Source: Mycolicibacter sinensis
Lineage (GTDB): Bacteria > Actinomycetota > Actinomycetes > Mycobacteriales > Mycobacteriaceae
Length of the DNA stretch: 64,000 nt
Reading direction: 5' to 3'
Assembly: GCF_001667375.1 (NCBI RefSeq)
Contig: NZ_LZIN01000019.1
Coordinates: forward strand, 141,010 to 205,009
Positions 46,188 to 55,381 of the stretch are shown here, in pieces (position 1 is the stretch's first letter; every line of letters begins with the position of its first letter). A model generated the notes under the pieces. It was not told the DNA's origin. It made no database searches and worked only from the letters and a program-made list of their open reading frames with translations. The position numbers and the translations under genes are program-made.

Positions 46188-47476
46188 GCCGGACACTTCC
46201 CATCCCGGGCGGTCACCCGGCCACGCAGCAGCGTCGCGGTGACGGTGGCGGGAAGGGTCATCGCCTCATACGGGGTGTTGGCCGAGCGGCTGGCCAGCTG
46301 CTCGCCGGTCACCACCCAACTCGCTTGCGCGTCCACCACCGTCAGGTTGGCCGGCTCGCCCACCTCCAGCGGCCGGCCCTGATCGGGCAGGCCGACGATC
46401 TCCGCGGGCCGCTCGCTCATCACCCGAGCCACGTCGCGCCAGGTCAGCAGACCCGGCTCGACCATGGTGGTCACCACCACCGACAGGGCAGTCTGCAGCC
46501 CGAGCATCCCGGGCCGGGCGGCGGCGAACTCGCAGGTCTTCTCGTGATCGGCATGCGGGGCGTGGTCGGTGGCCACGCAGTCGATGACACCGTCGGCCAA
46601 GGCCTGACGCAGCGCGGCCGCGTCGGAGGCCTCACGTAGCGGCGGGTTGACCCGGTTGCGCCCGTCGTAGTCGGCCAGCCGGCTGTCGTCAAGCATCAGA
46701 TGATGCGGGGTGACTTCGGCGGTCACCGAGATTCCTTGCGCTTTCGCCCATTTGAGGAGCTCTACGGTGCCGGCGGTGGACGCGTGGCAGATGTGCAGGC
46801 GAGCACCGGCGTCGCGGGCCAGCAGGGCGTCGCGGGCCACGATCGACTCCTCGGCGACGCGCGGCCAGCCGGACAGTCCCAGCCGGGCGGCGTTGGGCCC
46901 CTCGTGGGCGACCGAGCCGACGGTCAGCCGGGGTTCCTCGGCATGCTGGGCGATCAGCACGCCCAGGCCGGTGGCGTACTCCAGGGCGCGGCGCATCACC
47001 AGCGGATCGGCCACGCAGACACCGTCGTCGGAGAACATCCGTACCCCCGCGGCGCCGGCGGCCATCATGCCCATCTCGGTCAGCTGGGTGCCACCGAGTC
47101 CGACGGTGACGGCGCCGACCGGGTGCACATCGACCAGGCCGATCTGCTGACCGCGCGCCCAGACATGGTCGGTGACCACCGGGGAGTCGGCCACCGGCGT
47201 GGTGTTGGCCATCGCGAACACCGCGGTGTAGCCACCCAGAGCCGCTGCCACCGAGCCGGTTTCGATGTCCTCGGTGTATTCGCGACCCGGTTCCCGCAGG
47301 TGGGTGTGCAGGTCCACGAATCCGGGCAGCAGCACCTGACCGGGTGCGTCGATAACGTCACAACCGGCCGGTGCAGCCAGGGCGGCACCGATCTCGGCGA
47401 TCTGGCCGTCTTGCACCAGCACGTCGACGGGGGCGCCTTCGCCATAGCACCGCACCCCGCGGATCAGCACGCTCAC
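46184..47476 (-). CDS. pyrC: Dihydroorotase
   Basis: It cyclises carbamoyl aspartate to dihydroorotate. The 430-residue class I enzyme has the zinc motif [12 protein letters not shown] near residue 55, further metal His in [13 protein letters not shown] and [10 protein letters not shown], and the catalytic Asp in VATDHAPH. It overlaps pyrB by 4 bases upstream and the membrane-protein gene by 4 bases downstream. Confidence 0.96.
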   Translation of the reverse strand: MSVLIRGVRCYGEGAPVDVLVQDGQIAEIGAALAAPAGCDVIDAPGQVLLPGFVDLHTHLREPGREYTEDIETGSVAAALGGYTAVFAMANTTPVADSPVVTDHVWARGQQIGLVDVHPVGAVTVGLGGTQLTEMGMMAAGAAGVRMFSDDGVCVADPLVMRRALEYATGLGVLIAQHAEEPRLTVGSVAHEGPNAARLGLSGWPRVAEESIVARDALLARDAGARLHICHASTAGTVELLKWAKAQGISVTAEVTPHHLMLDDSRLADYDGRNRVNPPLREASDAAALRQALADGVIDCVATDHAPHADHEKTCEFAAARPGMLGLQTALSVVVTTMVEPGLLTWRDVARVMSERPAEIVGLPDQGRPLEVGEPANLTVVDAQASWVVTGEQLASRSANTPYEAMTLPATVTATLLRGRVTARDGKCPA

Positions 47477-48450
47477 AACTCCACCTCCCCAGACGACGCC
47501 GCCGACCCCGCGGATTCGCTGCCCACCAGCAGATGGAACAGCACCGCCATTCGCACGTGCACGCCGTTGGAAACCTGTTGCAGCACCGCAGATTGTGACG
47601 AGTCCGCCACCGACGAGGCAATTTCCATGCCGCGCAGCATCGGACCGGGGTGCAACACCACTGCGTCGTCGGCTAACATCGTCCGGCGCTTCTCCGAGAG
47701 CCCGTAACGCACCGAATACTCGCGCGTCGACGGGAAGAAGCCGCCGGTCATCCGCTCGGCCTGCACCCGCAGCATCAGCACCGCGTCGGCAGCGGGCAGC
47801 TCAGCGTCGAAGTCGTAGCTCACGGTCACCGGCCAGTCGGCCACCCCGACCGGCAGCAGCGTCGGCGGGGCGACCAGCACCACCTCGGCGCCGAGGGTGG
47901 CCAGCAGTTGCACGTTGGAGCGGGCCACTCGGCTGTGCACGATGTCGCCGACGATCACCACCCGCCGGCCCTCGATGCCGCCTAGCCGCTGGCGCAGGGT
48001 CAGCGCGTCCAGCAGGGCCTGGGTCGGGTGTTCGTGGGTGCCGTCGCCGGCGTTGATCACCGACGGGCCGGTTTCCTCGGCGCCCGTGGTCCACTCGGCG
48101 AGCAGGTGTGCCGCCCCCGAGGACGGGTGCCGGATGATGAGCGCGTCGGCGCCGGCGGCGCGCAACGTGAAAGCGGTGTCGCGCAGCGACTCTCCTTTGT
48201 TCACCGAGGATCCCGACGCGGACACGTTGATCACGTCGGCGCTCATCCACTTGCCGGCGACCTCGAACGAGACCCGGGTGCGGGTGGAGTTCTCGTAGAA
48301 CATAGTGATCACGGTGCGTCCGCGCAGGGTGGGCAGCTTCTTGACCTCGCGCCCGACCAGGGCTTCGGCGAACCGGTCGGCGTCGTCGAGGATCGCGGTG
48401 GCCTGATCAAGGCTCAGGTCGCCGGCGGCCAGCAGGTGCCGGGCGGTCAT
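47473..48450 (-). CDS. pyrB: Aspartate carbamoyltransferase catalytic subunit
   Basis: It joins carbamoyl phosphate and aspartate. The 325-residue product has the carbamoyl-phosphate motif [39 protein letters not shown] and [13 protein letters not shown]. No pyrI is present, as usual in actinobacteria. It overlaps pyrR by 4 bases. Confidence 0.97.
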   Translation of the reverse strand: MTARHLLAAGDLSLDQATAILDDADRFAEALVGREVKKLPTLRGRTVITMFYENSTRTRVSFEVAGKWMSADVINVSASGSSVNKGESLRDTAFTLRAAGADALIIRHPSSGAAHLLAEWTTGAEETGPSVINAGDGTHEHPTQALLDALTLRQRLGGIEGRRVVIVGDIVHSRVARSNVQLLATLGAEVVLVAPPTLLPVGVADWPVTVSYDFDAELPAADAVLMLRVQAERMTGGFFPSTREYSVRYGLSEKRRTMLADDAVVLHPGPMLRGMEIASSVADSSQSAVLQQVSNGVHVRMAVLFHLLVGSESAGSAASSGEVEL

Positions 48451-49010
48451 CGGGTGATCACCACCTGATCGCGGCCGTCGTGTTCGGCCAGCAGCACGTG
48501 CACGCTCTCGCCGCGCGCGGTCGGGACGTTCTTGCCGACATAGTCGGCGCGCACCGGCAGTTCGCGGTGGCCGCGGTCGACCAGCACCGCCAGCTGCACG
48601 ATCCGGGGCCGGCCCACGTCGCGCAGCGCATCGAGGGCGGCCCGCACCGACCGGCCGGCGTAAAGCACATCGTCGACCAGGATCACCAGTGCGTCGTCGA
48701 TGCCGCCGGCCGGGATGGAAGTGGTCTCCAGGGGCCGCGGTGGCTGGCGCATCAGATCGTCGCGGTAGAGGGTGATGTCCAGGGCGCCGTGGCCGATGTC
48801 GACCCCGCAGAATTCGCTGATCTTGGCGGCCAGCCGAGCGGCCAGCGTTACTCCGCGGGTCGGGATGCCCAGCAGCACCACCTTCGGCGCGTCGGAGCCG
48901 TCAAGAGCGGTCTTCTCGATGATCTGGTGCGCGATACGCGAAATAGTGCGATTCACATCCGCCGAGGACATCAACTCTCGGTCGGTGCTGGAATTACCGG
49001 CAGCGCCCAT
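48447..49010 (-). CDS. pyrR: Bifunctional pyr operon regulator / uracil phosphoribosyltransferase
   Basis: PyrR binds UMP/UTP and a stem-loop in pyr mRNA; in M. smegmatis it represses translation. The 187-residue product has [29 protein letters not shown] and the PRPP loop [20 protein letters not shown]. The ATG at 49010 gives [13 protein letters not shown], matching mycobacterial PyrR. A PyrR-type RNA element lies 21-40 bases before the start, and AGGAGG is just behind it. It is the first gene of pyrR-B-C-(TM)-carA-carB-pyrF. Confidence 0.96.
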   Translation of the reverse strand: MGAAGNSSTDRELMSSADVNRTISRIAHQIIEKTALDGSDAPKVVLLGIPTRGVTLAARLAAKISEFCGVDIGHGALDITLYRDDLMRQPPRPLETTSIPAGGIDDALVILVDDVLYAGRSVRAALDALRDVGRPRIVQLAVLVDRGHRELPVRADYVGKNVPTARGESVHVLLAEHDGRDQVVITR

Positions 49011-49030
49011 GGGAAACCGCTGGACCTCCT

Positions 49031-49052
49031 TCTCCGCCTCGCGGGACGGATC
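49031..49052 (-). promoter_or_regulatory. PyrR-binding element in the pyr operon leader
   Basis: The minus strand reads UCCCGCGAGGC at 49046-49036, an exact fit to the core UCCNGNGAGGY of PyrR-binding loops. UCCG (49050-49047) and CGGA (49036-49033) can close a stem around it. It sits just upstream of AGGAGG (49030-49025), so bound PyrR could block ribosome access. Confidence 0.75.
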
Positions 49053-49077
49053 GTTAAAGGATGTCGAACTGCCGGGT

Positions 49078-49086
49078 AGCCTAGCA
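49078..49086 (-). promoter_or_regulatory. Candidate extended -10 promoter of the pyr operon
   Basis: TGCTAGGCT on the minus strand is an extended -10 (TGN-TANNNT). Transcription would start near 49071 and give a leader of about 60 bases that includes the PyrR element. Confidence 0.55.
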
Positions 49087-49117
49087 CCCGCCGCGTCCCT
49101 GGCCCGCGCGAGCTTCG

Positions 49118-49783
49118 TCAGTTTCCGATCGGGACGAATCCGCTGCCCGGTCCGTCGCCGGCGTTGACGTCATCGAGGATCGCGCTGGCCTTTGTCAGGT
49201 ATGTAACCGCCCGAGGAGGGGTGTACCTGCCGCCCCAGACGATGCCGCCGGCGTCGACCATGCCGACCAGCAGGCCGTCCATGGTTACCGGGGCTCCGAC
49301 ATCGCCCGCCTCAAATTGCCCCCACATCTGCATGCGCGGCCAGCCGTCGCTTCTTATGCCATCGCAGATGCCTGGGGTGGCGGGCCCGTATTTGCAGACG
49401 AGCGAATTGAACTCCGGGTCTGGACCGATGCCGTTGATCACGGTGCCGCCGTAGTCGGACACCGGGATGAGATCGGGCGCGTCGAACTTGATCACCGCGT
49501 AGCGAAGGTCGCCGTTGACGGCCACCACGGTGCCCACGGTGGAGTCTCTTCCCGCGACTGCGACGGCTGCCCCTGGCCCGCCGCACTGCGCTCCGGTGAA
49601 GCCCACCACGTCACCGGCCCGGTCGCGTCCGATGGTGGTCAAGGTGCAGTAGTTGTTGCCGTCGACGACGATCACCGCCCCACCGCCCAAGATCACCATG
49701 GCAGCCGCGGGAGGGGCGACCGGCAGCACGACACAGAGGAGCAGTACGAGCACAGCGGTGAGCCGCCAACGAGCGATCTGCAC
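49118..49783 (-). CDS. Secreted trypsin-fold protein with substituted catalytic residues (Rv1815-like)
   Basis: The 221-residue protein has a Sec signal peptide (hydrophobic 9-22, cleavage about 28 after PPAAA) and a chymotrypsin-like layout. The strand/disulphide region YCTL...GAQC (Cys46, Cys67) corresponds to the TAAHC motif, but the His position is Gln66. The GDSGGPV motif reads GDVGAPV with Val162 in the Ser position. The usual Asp before AVIKF is Arg94. All three triad positions are changed, so proteolysis is unlikely; a binding role is possible. I recall similar 221-residue secreted proteins in mycobacteria. Confidence 0.75.
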   Translation of the reverse strand: MQIARWRLTAVLVLLLCVVLPVAPPAAAMVILGGGAVIVVDGNNYCTLTTIGRDRAGDVVGFTGAQCGGPGAAVAVAGRDSTVGTVVAVNGDLRYAVIKFDAPDLIPVSDYGGTVINGIGPDPEFNSLVCKYGPATPGICDGIRSDGWPRMQMWGQFEAGDVGAPVTMDGLLVGMVDAGGIVWGGRYTPPRAVTYLTKASAILDDVNAGDGPGSGFVPIGN

Positions 49784-49813
49784 GGCGCCGCTCCATTCGC
49801 TTCGGCTGTTCGG

Positions 49814-52006
49814 TCAGCCGACCGGGTTCGGGGCGGACGCGCCATCAACTCCAGGCGTTCCTGGCGTTCCGTCGGCACCGCCGTTGCCGCCGTTGCCGCC
49901 GGGGTGCTGGGAATTCCATCCGCCGTTGCCGCCGTCGCCTCCGGCGCCGTTGCCCTCGGGGCCGACCTGGCCGCCGTTTCCGCCGTTGCCACCGCTGCCG
50001 CCCGGGGCGCCGAGCGGGTTGGAGCCGCCGTTGCCACCATTGCCGCCGACGCCTCCGACTCCGCCGTCGGCGCTTCCGCCGGTCCCGCCGGTTCCGCCGG
50101 TCCCGCCCAGGCCATCGGACCCATTTGGAGATGCAGCTCCAATGCCGCCGTTGCCGCCGTTGCCGCCGTCACCACCCTGTCCTGCGGTGCCGGCACCGCC
50201 GCCGCCACCACCTCCCCCGCCGGCGTGCATCGAGCCGGCGGTGCTGTTGCCTTCTCCGCCCCGGCCACCCGTGCCGCCGACGCCCCCGTCGCTGACGCCG
50301 CCGTTGCCGCCGGCACCACCGTTGCCGCCATGACCGGTGGCCCCCAAGCCGGCGCCGCCGCCTATGCCGCCCGCACCACCATGGCTGGCGGCCCCGCCAT
50401 CAGTGCCATCTCCACCGTTGCCGCCGATGCCGCCGTCGCCACCGTTACGGCCGCCAGTCAGAGGGCTGGTCATGCCGCCGGCGCCACCGTTGCCCCCGGC
50501 CCCGGCGACGCTGCCGGCACCGCTGGCCTCACCACCACCACCGCCGTTGCCGCCCGCTCCACCATCCCGGCTGTTGCCCAGAGCGCTGCCGAGGCCGCCG
50601 CTACCACCGTTCCCTCCATTACCCGCGGTGCTGTCGATGCCGCTGGCCGCGCCGCCGGTACCGCCGTTACCGCCGACGCCGCCGTCGCGGCCGCTACCCA
50701 GGGCACTGCCGGGGCCTCCGATACCGCCGTCACCGCCATTACCGGCGGTGCTGCCGACACCCTGGGCCGAGCCACCATTGCCGCCGGTGCCACCGACGCC
50801 ACCATCGCGGCCGCCACCCGAGGCGCTGCCGGCGCCGCCTTGGCCACCGACACCACCATTGCCGGCGGTACTGCCGTCGCCGATGGCTGCGCCGCCATTG
50901 CCACCGTTGCCGCCGGTGCCGCCGTCAATGTTTCCGAGGCCGGCGGAGAACCCACCCCTACCGCCATTGCCGCCGTTACCAGCGATGCTGTCGGCGCCGG
51001 TGGCAGCACCGCCGTTGCCACCATTGCCGCCGGCGCCGGCGTCTCTGGTCAGCCAATAGCCTGACTGACTGCTCATGCCGCCGTCCCCGCCGGCACCGCC
51101 GGTGCTGCCGACACCGTCAGCGCTGCCGCCGTTGCCACCGTTTCCGCCATTGCCGCCGGCAGTACCGATCGCATAGATCCCCGGGGCGCGACCGCTGGCT
51201 CCACCGTTGCCGCCGGCACCACCGGTTCCGCCGTCGCCCACCGAGGCACCGCCGTTGCCACCGTTGCCGCCATCGCCGTTGGTGCTGAACAACATTCCGC
51301 TACGGCCACCGGCGCCGCCGTTGCCGCCGTCGCCCGCGTGCAGCCCATCCAGACCGGTCCCGCCGTTACCGCCGGCGCCACCGTTGCCGATCCAGTTCCC
51401 AGCCCCGCCGGCACCGCCGTCGGCCCCGGCGCCGCCGTCACCTCCCGCGCCGCCGTTGCCCAGCCAGCCGCCGGCACCGCCGGCGCCGCCCGCAACGCCG
51501 TCCTCCGTGCTGCTCCAGCCGGTGCCGCCGTCACCGAAGATCCAGCCGCCATTGCCGCCATCAACATCAGTTTCAGTGCCATCGACGCCGTTGCAGATCA
51601 GGCCACAAGAGCCCCCGAAAGCAAACAGTGGGTTGATGAAGTCGCTGAGCTGTCCACCGGACGGGCTGTCGATCCAGTCCTGCATCGCAGCATGCAGCGG
51701 CAGATAGAAGTCGTTCTGGAACCAGTCGGCGAATTCAGTATCGACGGCCGCGCCGGGTAGGTCATCGCCGGCGAACAACGACGCGAGGTCGAGCGTCGAA
51801 GCCGGGTCCGGCCCGTCCCAGTACCCAGGGTCGAACAGGGTGCCCCACGCGGTCGGGTCCAGCAGGTCGGCCATAAAATCATCGAAGTCGGCGTGGGCTG
51901 TCGGCGCCAATCCGAACGCCGCCAACGCCCCGACGGATGCTCCCGCAGCAGCCACTCGCCGAGCCGACGCGGACCCATTCACCTTAAGCCAACCTGAGAT
52001 CTTCAC
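49814..52006 (-). CDS. PGRS-repeat protein with a Sec signal peptide and no PE domain
   Basis: The 730-residue product has an N-terminal signal peptide (hydrophobic about 17-36, cleavage after AHA at 39). A unique region follows (40-150, Asp/Trp-rich, with WFQNDFYLPLHAAMQDWIDS and a Cys pair in SCGLICNGVDG). Residues ~150-730 are uninterrupted Gly-Gly-x repeats (GNGGAGGNGG units) with interspersed GVGST/AGNGG blocks. It lacks the PE domain that normally heads PGRS proteins. GTG start after GGAAAG. Probably exported to the cell surface; function unknown. The GC-rich repeats are prone to assembly collapse. Confidence 0.85.
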   Translation of the reverse strand: MKISGWLKVNGSASARRVAAAGASVGALAAFGLAPTAHADFDDFMADLLDPTAWGTLFDPGYWDGPDPASTLDLASLFAGDDLPGAAVDTEFADWFQNDFYLPLHAAMQDWIDSPSGGQLSDFINPLFAFGGSCGLICNGVDGTETDVDGGNGGWIFGDGGTGWSSTEDGVAGGAGGAGGWLGNGGAGGDGGAGADGGAGGAGNWIGNGGAGGNGGTGLDGLHAGDGGNGGAGGRSGMLFSTNGDGGNGGNGGASVGDGGTGGAGGNGGASGRAPGIYAIGTAGGNGGNGGNGGSADGVGSTGGAGGDGGMSSQSGYWLTRDAGAGGNGGNGGAATGADSIAGNGGNGGRGGFSAGLGNIDGGTGGNGGNGGAAIGDGSTAGNGGVGGQGGAGSASGGGRDGGVGGTGGNGGSAQGVGSTAGNGGDGGIGGPGSALGSGRDGGVGGNGGTGGAASGIDSTAGNGGNGGSGGLGSALGNSRDGGAGGNGGGGGEASGAGSVAGAGGNGGAGGMTSPLTGGRNGGDGGIGGNGGDGTDGGAASHGGAGGIGGGAGLGATGHGGNGGAGGNGGVSDGGVGGTGGRGGEGNSTAGSMHAGGGGGGGGGAGTAGQGGDGGNGGNGGIGAASPNGSDGLGGTGGTGGTGGSADGGVGGVGGNGGNGGSNPLGAPGGSGGNGGNGGQVGPEGNGAGGDGGNGGWNSQHPGGNGGNGGADGTPGTPGVDGASAPNPVG

Positions 52007-52121
52007 GCCGCTTTCCTATCACGGAAGTGAGGCCACTGCATTTCGAGCGCCGGCCCGGTGCCCGTACACGGCGGGCGTGGCGACCGGGAACACGCCCGCG
52101 CGCGGGGAAAGTGAGCACCGC

Positions 52122-52127
52122 TAGCCT
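52122..52127 (+). promoter_or_regulatory. Candidate -10 box, leaderless type
   Basis: TAGCCT is followed by 7 bases and the GTG at 52135, favouring that start for the serine hydrolase gene. Confidence 0.45.
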
Positions 52128-52134
52128 GGGCCGG

Positions 52135-53337
52135 GTGAATCTCGACCCGAACCAGGCGTCCCTCCGGGAGGCCTGCGACGCCGGCCTGCTCGCCGGGGTG
52201 GTGACGCTGGTGTGGCAGCGCGGGCAGGTGCTGCAAGTCAATGAGATCGGCTACCGCGATGTCGGGGCCCGCCTTCCGATGTCCCGCGACACGGTGTTCC
52301 GGATCGCCTCGATGACCAAACCGATCACCGTCGCCACCGCCATGACCCTGGTCGATGAAGGCCGGCTGCGCCTGACCGACCCGGTCGCCCACTGGCTGCC
52401 GGAGTTCGCCGCGCCAAGCGTCCTGATCGACCGGGCCGGGCCGCTGGATCGGACTACTCCGGCCCAGCGAGCGCTCACCATCGAGGATCTGATGACGCAC
52501 CGCTGCGGGATCGGCTACGGATTCTCGGTGTCCGGCCCGATCGCGCGTGAGTATCAGCGGCTGCCGTTCGGGCGCGGTCCGGAGGCCTGGCTGGCGGCGC
52601 TGGCCGCGCTGCCGTTGGTGGATCAGCCCGGCGAGCGGGTGACCTACGGGCACGGCATCGACGTGCTGGGTGTGGTGCTGTCCCGGATCGAGGGCAAGCC
52701 GCTGCCGCAGGTGCTCGACGAGCGGATCCTGGGACCGCTGGGGATGGCCGGCACCGGGTTCTGCGTCTCCCCGGAGCTCCGCGGGCGCAGCGCCACCATG
52801 TACCGCCTCGACGGCGACACGCTGCGCGACGACGCGATGGGTCCGATGCCGATCACCATGCCGGCGTTTCCCAACGCCGGGGGCGGGCTGATGTCCACCG
52901 CCGACGACTACCTGGCTTTCGCGCGAATGTTGCTGGCGGACGGCGTGTTCGACGGCACCCGGGTGATTTCGGCGGAATCGGCGCGAGCGATGCGCACCGA
53001 CCGGCTCACCGACACCCAGAAACGACACCCGTTTCTGGGCGCGCCGTTCTGGGTCGGCCGCGGCTTCGGACTCAATCTGTCGGTGGTGACCGATCCGGCC
53101 AAGTCACAGCCGCTGTTCGGGCCGGGCGGCGCGGGGGCGTTCAGCTGGCCGGGCGCCTACGGCACCTGGTGGCAGGCCGATCCGGCCGCGGACCTGATCC
53201 TGCTGTACCTGATTCAGAACGCACCGACGTTGTCCACCGAGTCGGCCGCGGCCGTCGCGGGCAACACCTCGGTCGCCAAACTGCGGGTCGCGCAACCGAA
53301 GTTCGTGCGCCGAACCTACCGCGCGCTGGGTTTGTGA
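52135..53337 (+). CDS. Serine hydrolase, beta-lactamase class C / esterase family
   Basis: A 400-residue penicillin-binding-protein-like hydrolase. The SxxK motif is SMTK (FRIASMTKPITVATAM), the YxN-type motif appears as YGH (VTYGHGIDVLG), and GPGGAGAFSWPGAYGTWW may stand for the HxG-type third element. It also has LTIEDLMTHRCGIGYGF, typical of LipL/EstB-like esterases. No signal peptide is evident. I chose the GTG at 52135 because TAGCCT lies 7 bases upstream; GTG 52111 is an alternative. Substrate unknown; esterase is more likely than beta-lactamase. Confidence 0.82.
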   Translation: MNLDPNQASLREACDAGLLAGVVTLVWQRGQVLQVNEIGYRDVGARLPMSRDTVFRIASMTKPITVATAMTLVDEGRLRLTDPVAHWLPEFAAPSVLIDRAGPLDRTTPAQRALTIEDLMTHRCGIGYGFSVSGPIAREYQRLPFGRGPEAWLAALAALPLVDQPGERVTYGHGIDVLGVVLSRIEGKPLPQVLDERILGPLGMAGTGFCVSPELRGRSATMYRLDGDTLRDDAMGPMPITMPAFPNAGGGLMSTADDYLAFARMLLADGVFDGTRVISAESARAMRTDRLTDTQKRHPFLGAPFWVGRGFGLNLSVVTDPAKSQPLFGPGGAGAFSWPGAYGTWWQADPAADLILLYLIQNAPTLSTESAAAVAGNTSVAKLRVAQPKFVRRTYRALGL

Positions 53338-53384
53338 CCCTGACCTAGCTTACGGTCAGCCGCGTTCCCGGCCTGCCGGCCGCG

Positions 53385-53436
53385 AGTCGGAATTTCACGA
53401 CGCGACACGCCCATGTCATGTCGTCAGATTCCGACT
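53385..53436. terminator. Long hairpin between convergent genes (1)
   Basis: AGTCGGAAT (53385-53393) pairs with ATTCCGACT (53428-53436). Inside, ACGACGCGACA pairs with TGTCATGTCGT at 9 of 11 positions, leaving a 6-base loop. It lies downstream of the serine hydrolase gene, between convergent genes. Confidence 0.6.
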
Positions 53437-53451
53437 GGGCATCCCATTTCC

Positions 53452-53495
53452 GAGCGACAACAAGTGGCTCGTCCACGCCCCCGCAGTTGTCGCTC
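53452..53495. terminator. Hairpin between convergent genes (2)
   Basis: GAGCGACAAC (53452-53461) pairs perfectly with GTTGTCGCTC (53486-53495) across a 24-base loop. It lies just before the azoreductase 3' end (53553) and may end that operon's transcript. Confidence 0.55.
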
Positions 53496-53552
53496 AGAGG
53501 CGGGCAACTCTCGTATTCCTCTGAGCCGACCTGAGCCCGGGCGAGTTCTGGG

Positions 53553-54200
53553 CTAGCGGCTCTCCCCCGCGAGCTGCCGGCCCGCCAGGTGTGCCCGCTC
53601 CAGGGCGGCCTCGCGCAGCTGCGTCCGCTCCTCGGCGGTCCATCGAGTCGTCGGCTCGAACACCAGGGTCTCGACCCGGTAGCCCAGCATGGTGAACACG
53701 TACTCCAGGTAGGGCCGCTGAAAATCCTGCAGATCGTGGCGGCTGCCGTCATAGGCGCTGGAGCGGGTCAAGATGAGCTGGACCGGTTTGCCGTCGCCCA
53801 ACGTGCCCACGTGCTCACCATGTTCGTTGACCGTGAAGCTGGCCATCGGTTGGACAATGACGTCGATCCACGCCTTCAAGGCATGCGGCACATGCCAATT
53901 CCACATCGGCGAGGACACCACCAGCCGGTCGAACGACCGTACCCGCTCGATCTCAGCCAACACGTTCGACCAGATCTGGTTCTGCTCGGGTGTACGTCGT
54001 TCGCCGTAGAGCGGTGCGAACTTGGCAAGAGCGGCCTCCCGCCCGAACATGACCATCTCGTCGGTCCACACCGAGAACCGTTCGACGTCGCCGACCGCGG
54101 CGGCGGGCGCGGCGTCCAGGAACGCCCGGGCCAGCGACGACGACAGCGAGTGTTCTTGCTTGGGACTGGCCTCCACCCAGAGAGTCTTCATGACGGACAT
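53553..54200 (-). CDS. FMN-dependent NADH-azoreductase-like flavodoxin-fold protein
   Basis: A 215-residue flavodoxin-fold oxidoreductase of the AzoR/NQO type. The N-terminal phosphate-binding region is VEASPKQEHSLSSSLARAFL; the central SSPMWNWHVPHALKAWIDVIVQP matches the AzoR FMN-binding signature. It would reduce quinones or azo compounds by two electrons, or supply reduced flavin to the neighbouring monooxygenase. The first ATG overlaps the monooxygenase stop (TGATG); an ATG at 54191 would drop three residues. Confidence 0.85.
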   Translation of the reverse strand: MSVMKTLWVEASPKQEHSLSSSLARAFLDAAPAAAVGDVERFSVWTDEMVMFGREAALAKFAPLYGERRTPEQNQIWSNVLAEIERVRSFDRLVVSSPMWNWHVPHALKAWIDVIVQPMASFTVNEHGEHVGTLGDGKPVQLILTRSSAYDGSRHDLQDFQRPYLEYVFTMLGYRVETLVFEPTTRWTAEERTQLREAALERAHLAGRQLAGESR

Positions 54201-55348
54201 CAGATCATCGAGATCGGCGAGACCTTCACGCCGACCTCCAGCGCGCCGGCCAGCTCACGCGCCACGTCGTAGTCGAAGACGACGTGACCGCAGATGATGT
54301 CGACGTCACGTTTGATCCGTTGCAGCGGGTTGTCGACGAAATGCACGCTCGCCCCGGAAGCTTCGAGCAGATCGGCGATCACCGCGCGGGATTCGTGCAC
54401 GATATGCGCGGCTGCGGCGCGCGCTTCGGCCCGAACCGCTCGGCCGATCCGTTCGCCACGGTCGACCGCTTCCTGAAACCGGGCCACGGTGATATCGCGC
54501 AGCCCGCGCAGCGCGCTCAACCGCACCCGTGCGTCACCGAGGCGGATCTGCGCGGCGGGCTGATTCTTCTGTGCCGCACCGGAATACGCCAGTACGCGCT
54601 CCCCGAGCCGCTGAGCGTAGAGGTCGGCGACCCGTTCGGCCGAGCCCAGCGCGGGCATCGCGGCCACCAGTGCCAGCGCCGGGACCATCGGCCACCGGTA
54701 GGCCGAGGCGTCGTGCAGGGCGGCTCCCGGCGCGGTCCCGGAGTAGATGTCGACGACTTTGACCAGCCGGTGCTGCGGTACCCAGACATCCTCGACGACG
54801 ACGTCGTTGGAACCGGTCGCCCGCATTCCCGCGGTGTGCCATACGTCCTCGATGCGAATATCGGATGCCGGCAGCAGCACCAGCGCCGGGTACGGCGCGT
54901 CCTCAGTCCCGCAGATCGCGCCGACCAGAGTCCAGTCGGCATCGGCCACCCCGGTGGCCCAGGACCACCGCCCGGAAAGCCGGATCCCGTCGCCGTCGGG
55001 GGTGCCGCGGCCGGTCGGCGCCAACGGCGCGGGACACAGCACCGGCCCGGAGGCGAAGACTTCGTCCTGCGCCCGCTCGCCGAAGAGCGCGAGCATCCAG
55101 TTGTGCAGGGTGTAGAACCCCAGCGTCCAGGCACTGGATGCGCAGCCGTGCGCCATGCGGCGGATCGGGTCGAGAATCTCCGGAAACTCCGCCTGCTGCC
55201 CGCCGTAGCGGGCCGGTAGCAGCAGACCGGCCAGCCCGGAGCGCCGGTAGTCCTCGATGGTGGCGGTCGGCAGCCGGCGCAGTTCCTCGGCTGCCGCGGC
55301 GCGTTCGGCCAAGCGCTCGATGAACTCCGCGGTCGGCGCCGTCGTCAT
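54200..55348 (-). CDS. Acyl-CoA dehydrogenase-fold flavin monooxygenase (HsaA/HpaH-like)
   Basis: A 382-residue protein with the acyl-CoA dehydrogenase fold but the pattern of group D flavin-dependent monooxygenases: CASSAWTLGFYTLHNWMLALF, LSGRWSWATGVADADW and DVWHTAGMRATGSNDVVVEDVWVP. Such enzymes hydroxylate aromatic or steroid-ring substrates using reduced flavin from a partner reductase. The overlapping downstream flavodoxin-fold gene could be that partner. It starts just downstream of a palindrome (55361-55378), a likely TetR operator. The substrate cannot be inferred. Confidence 0.82.
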   Translation of the reverse strand: MTTAPTAEFIERLAERAAAAEELRRLPTATIEDYRRSGLAGLLLPARYGGQQAEFPEILDPIRRMAHGCASSAWTLGFYTLHNWMLALFGERAQDEVFASGPVLCPAPLAPTGRGTPDGDGIRLSGRWSWATGVADADWTLVGAICGTEDAPYPALVLLPASDIRIEDVWHTAGMRATGSNDVVVEDVWVPQHRLVKVVDIYSGTAPGAALHDASAYRWPMVPALALVAAMPALGSAERVADLYAQRLGERVLAYSGAAQKNQPAAQIRLGDARVRLSALRGLRDITVARFQEAVDRGERIGRAVRAEARAAAAHIVHESRAVIADLLEASGASVHFVDNPLQRIKRDVDIICGHVVFDYDVARELAGALEVGVKVSPISMI

Positions 55349-55360
55349 CCCCGGACCCTA

Positions 55361-55378
55361 CCATACCTTTTAGTATGG
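55361..55378. promoter_or_regulatory. Candidate TetR operator
   Basis: CCATAC (55361-55366) and GTATGG (55373-55378) form a perfect inverted repeat around a 6-base spacer. It lies between the tetR stop and the monooxygenase start, 13 bases before the latter, in a locally AT-rich patch. This is a usual size for a TetR-family operator. Confidence 0.6.
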
Positions 55379-55381
55379 AAA

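Noticed and set aside
49814..51600. CRISPR-like or tandem-repeat array
   Set aside because: The short repeats are codons of a Gly-rich PGRS domain in an intact frame; there are no regular spacers.
52135..53337. Clinical-type class C beta-lactamase
   Set aside because: SxxK is present, but the second and third motifs deviate and no signal peptide is visible. An esterase-like serine hydrolase is the safer call.
53345..53752. 135-codon minus-strand frame past the azoreductase end
   Set aside because: It overlaps the azoreductase gene in another frame and the two hairpins, with no family-like sequence.
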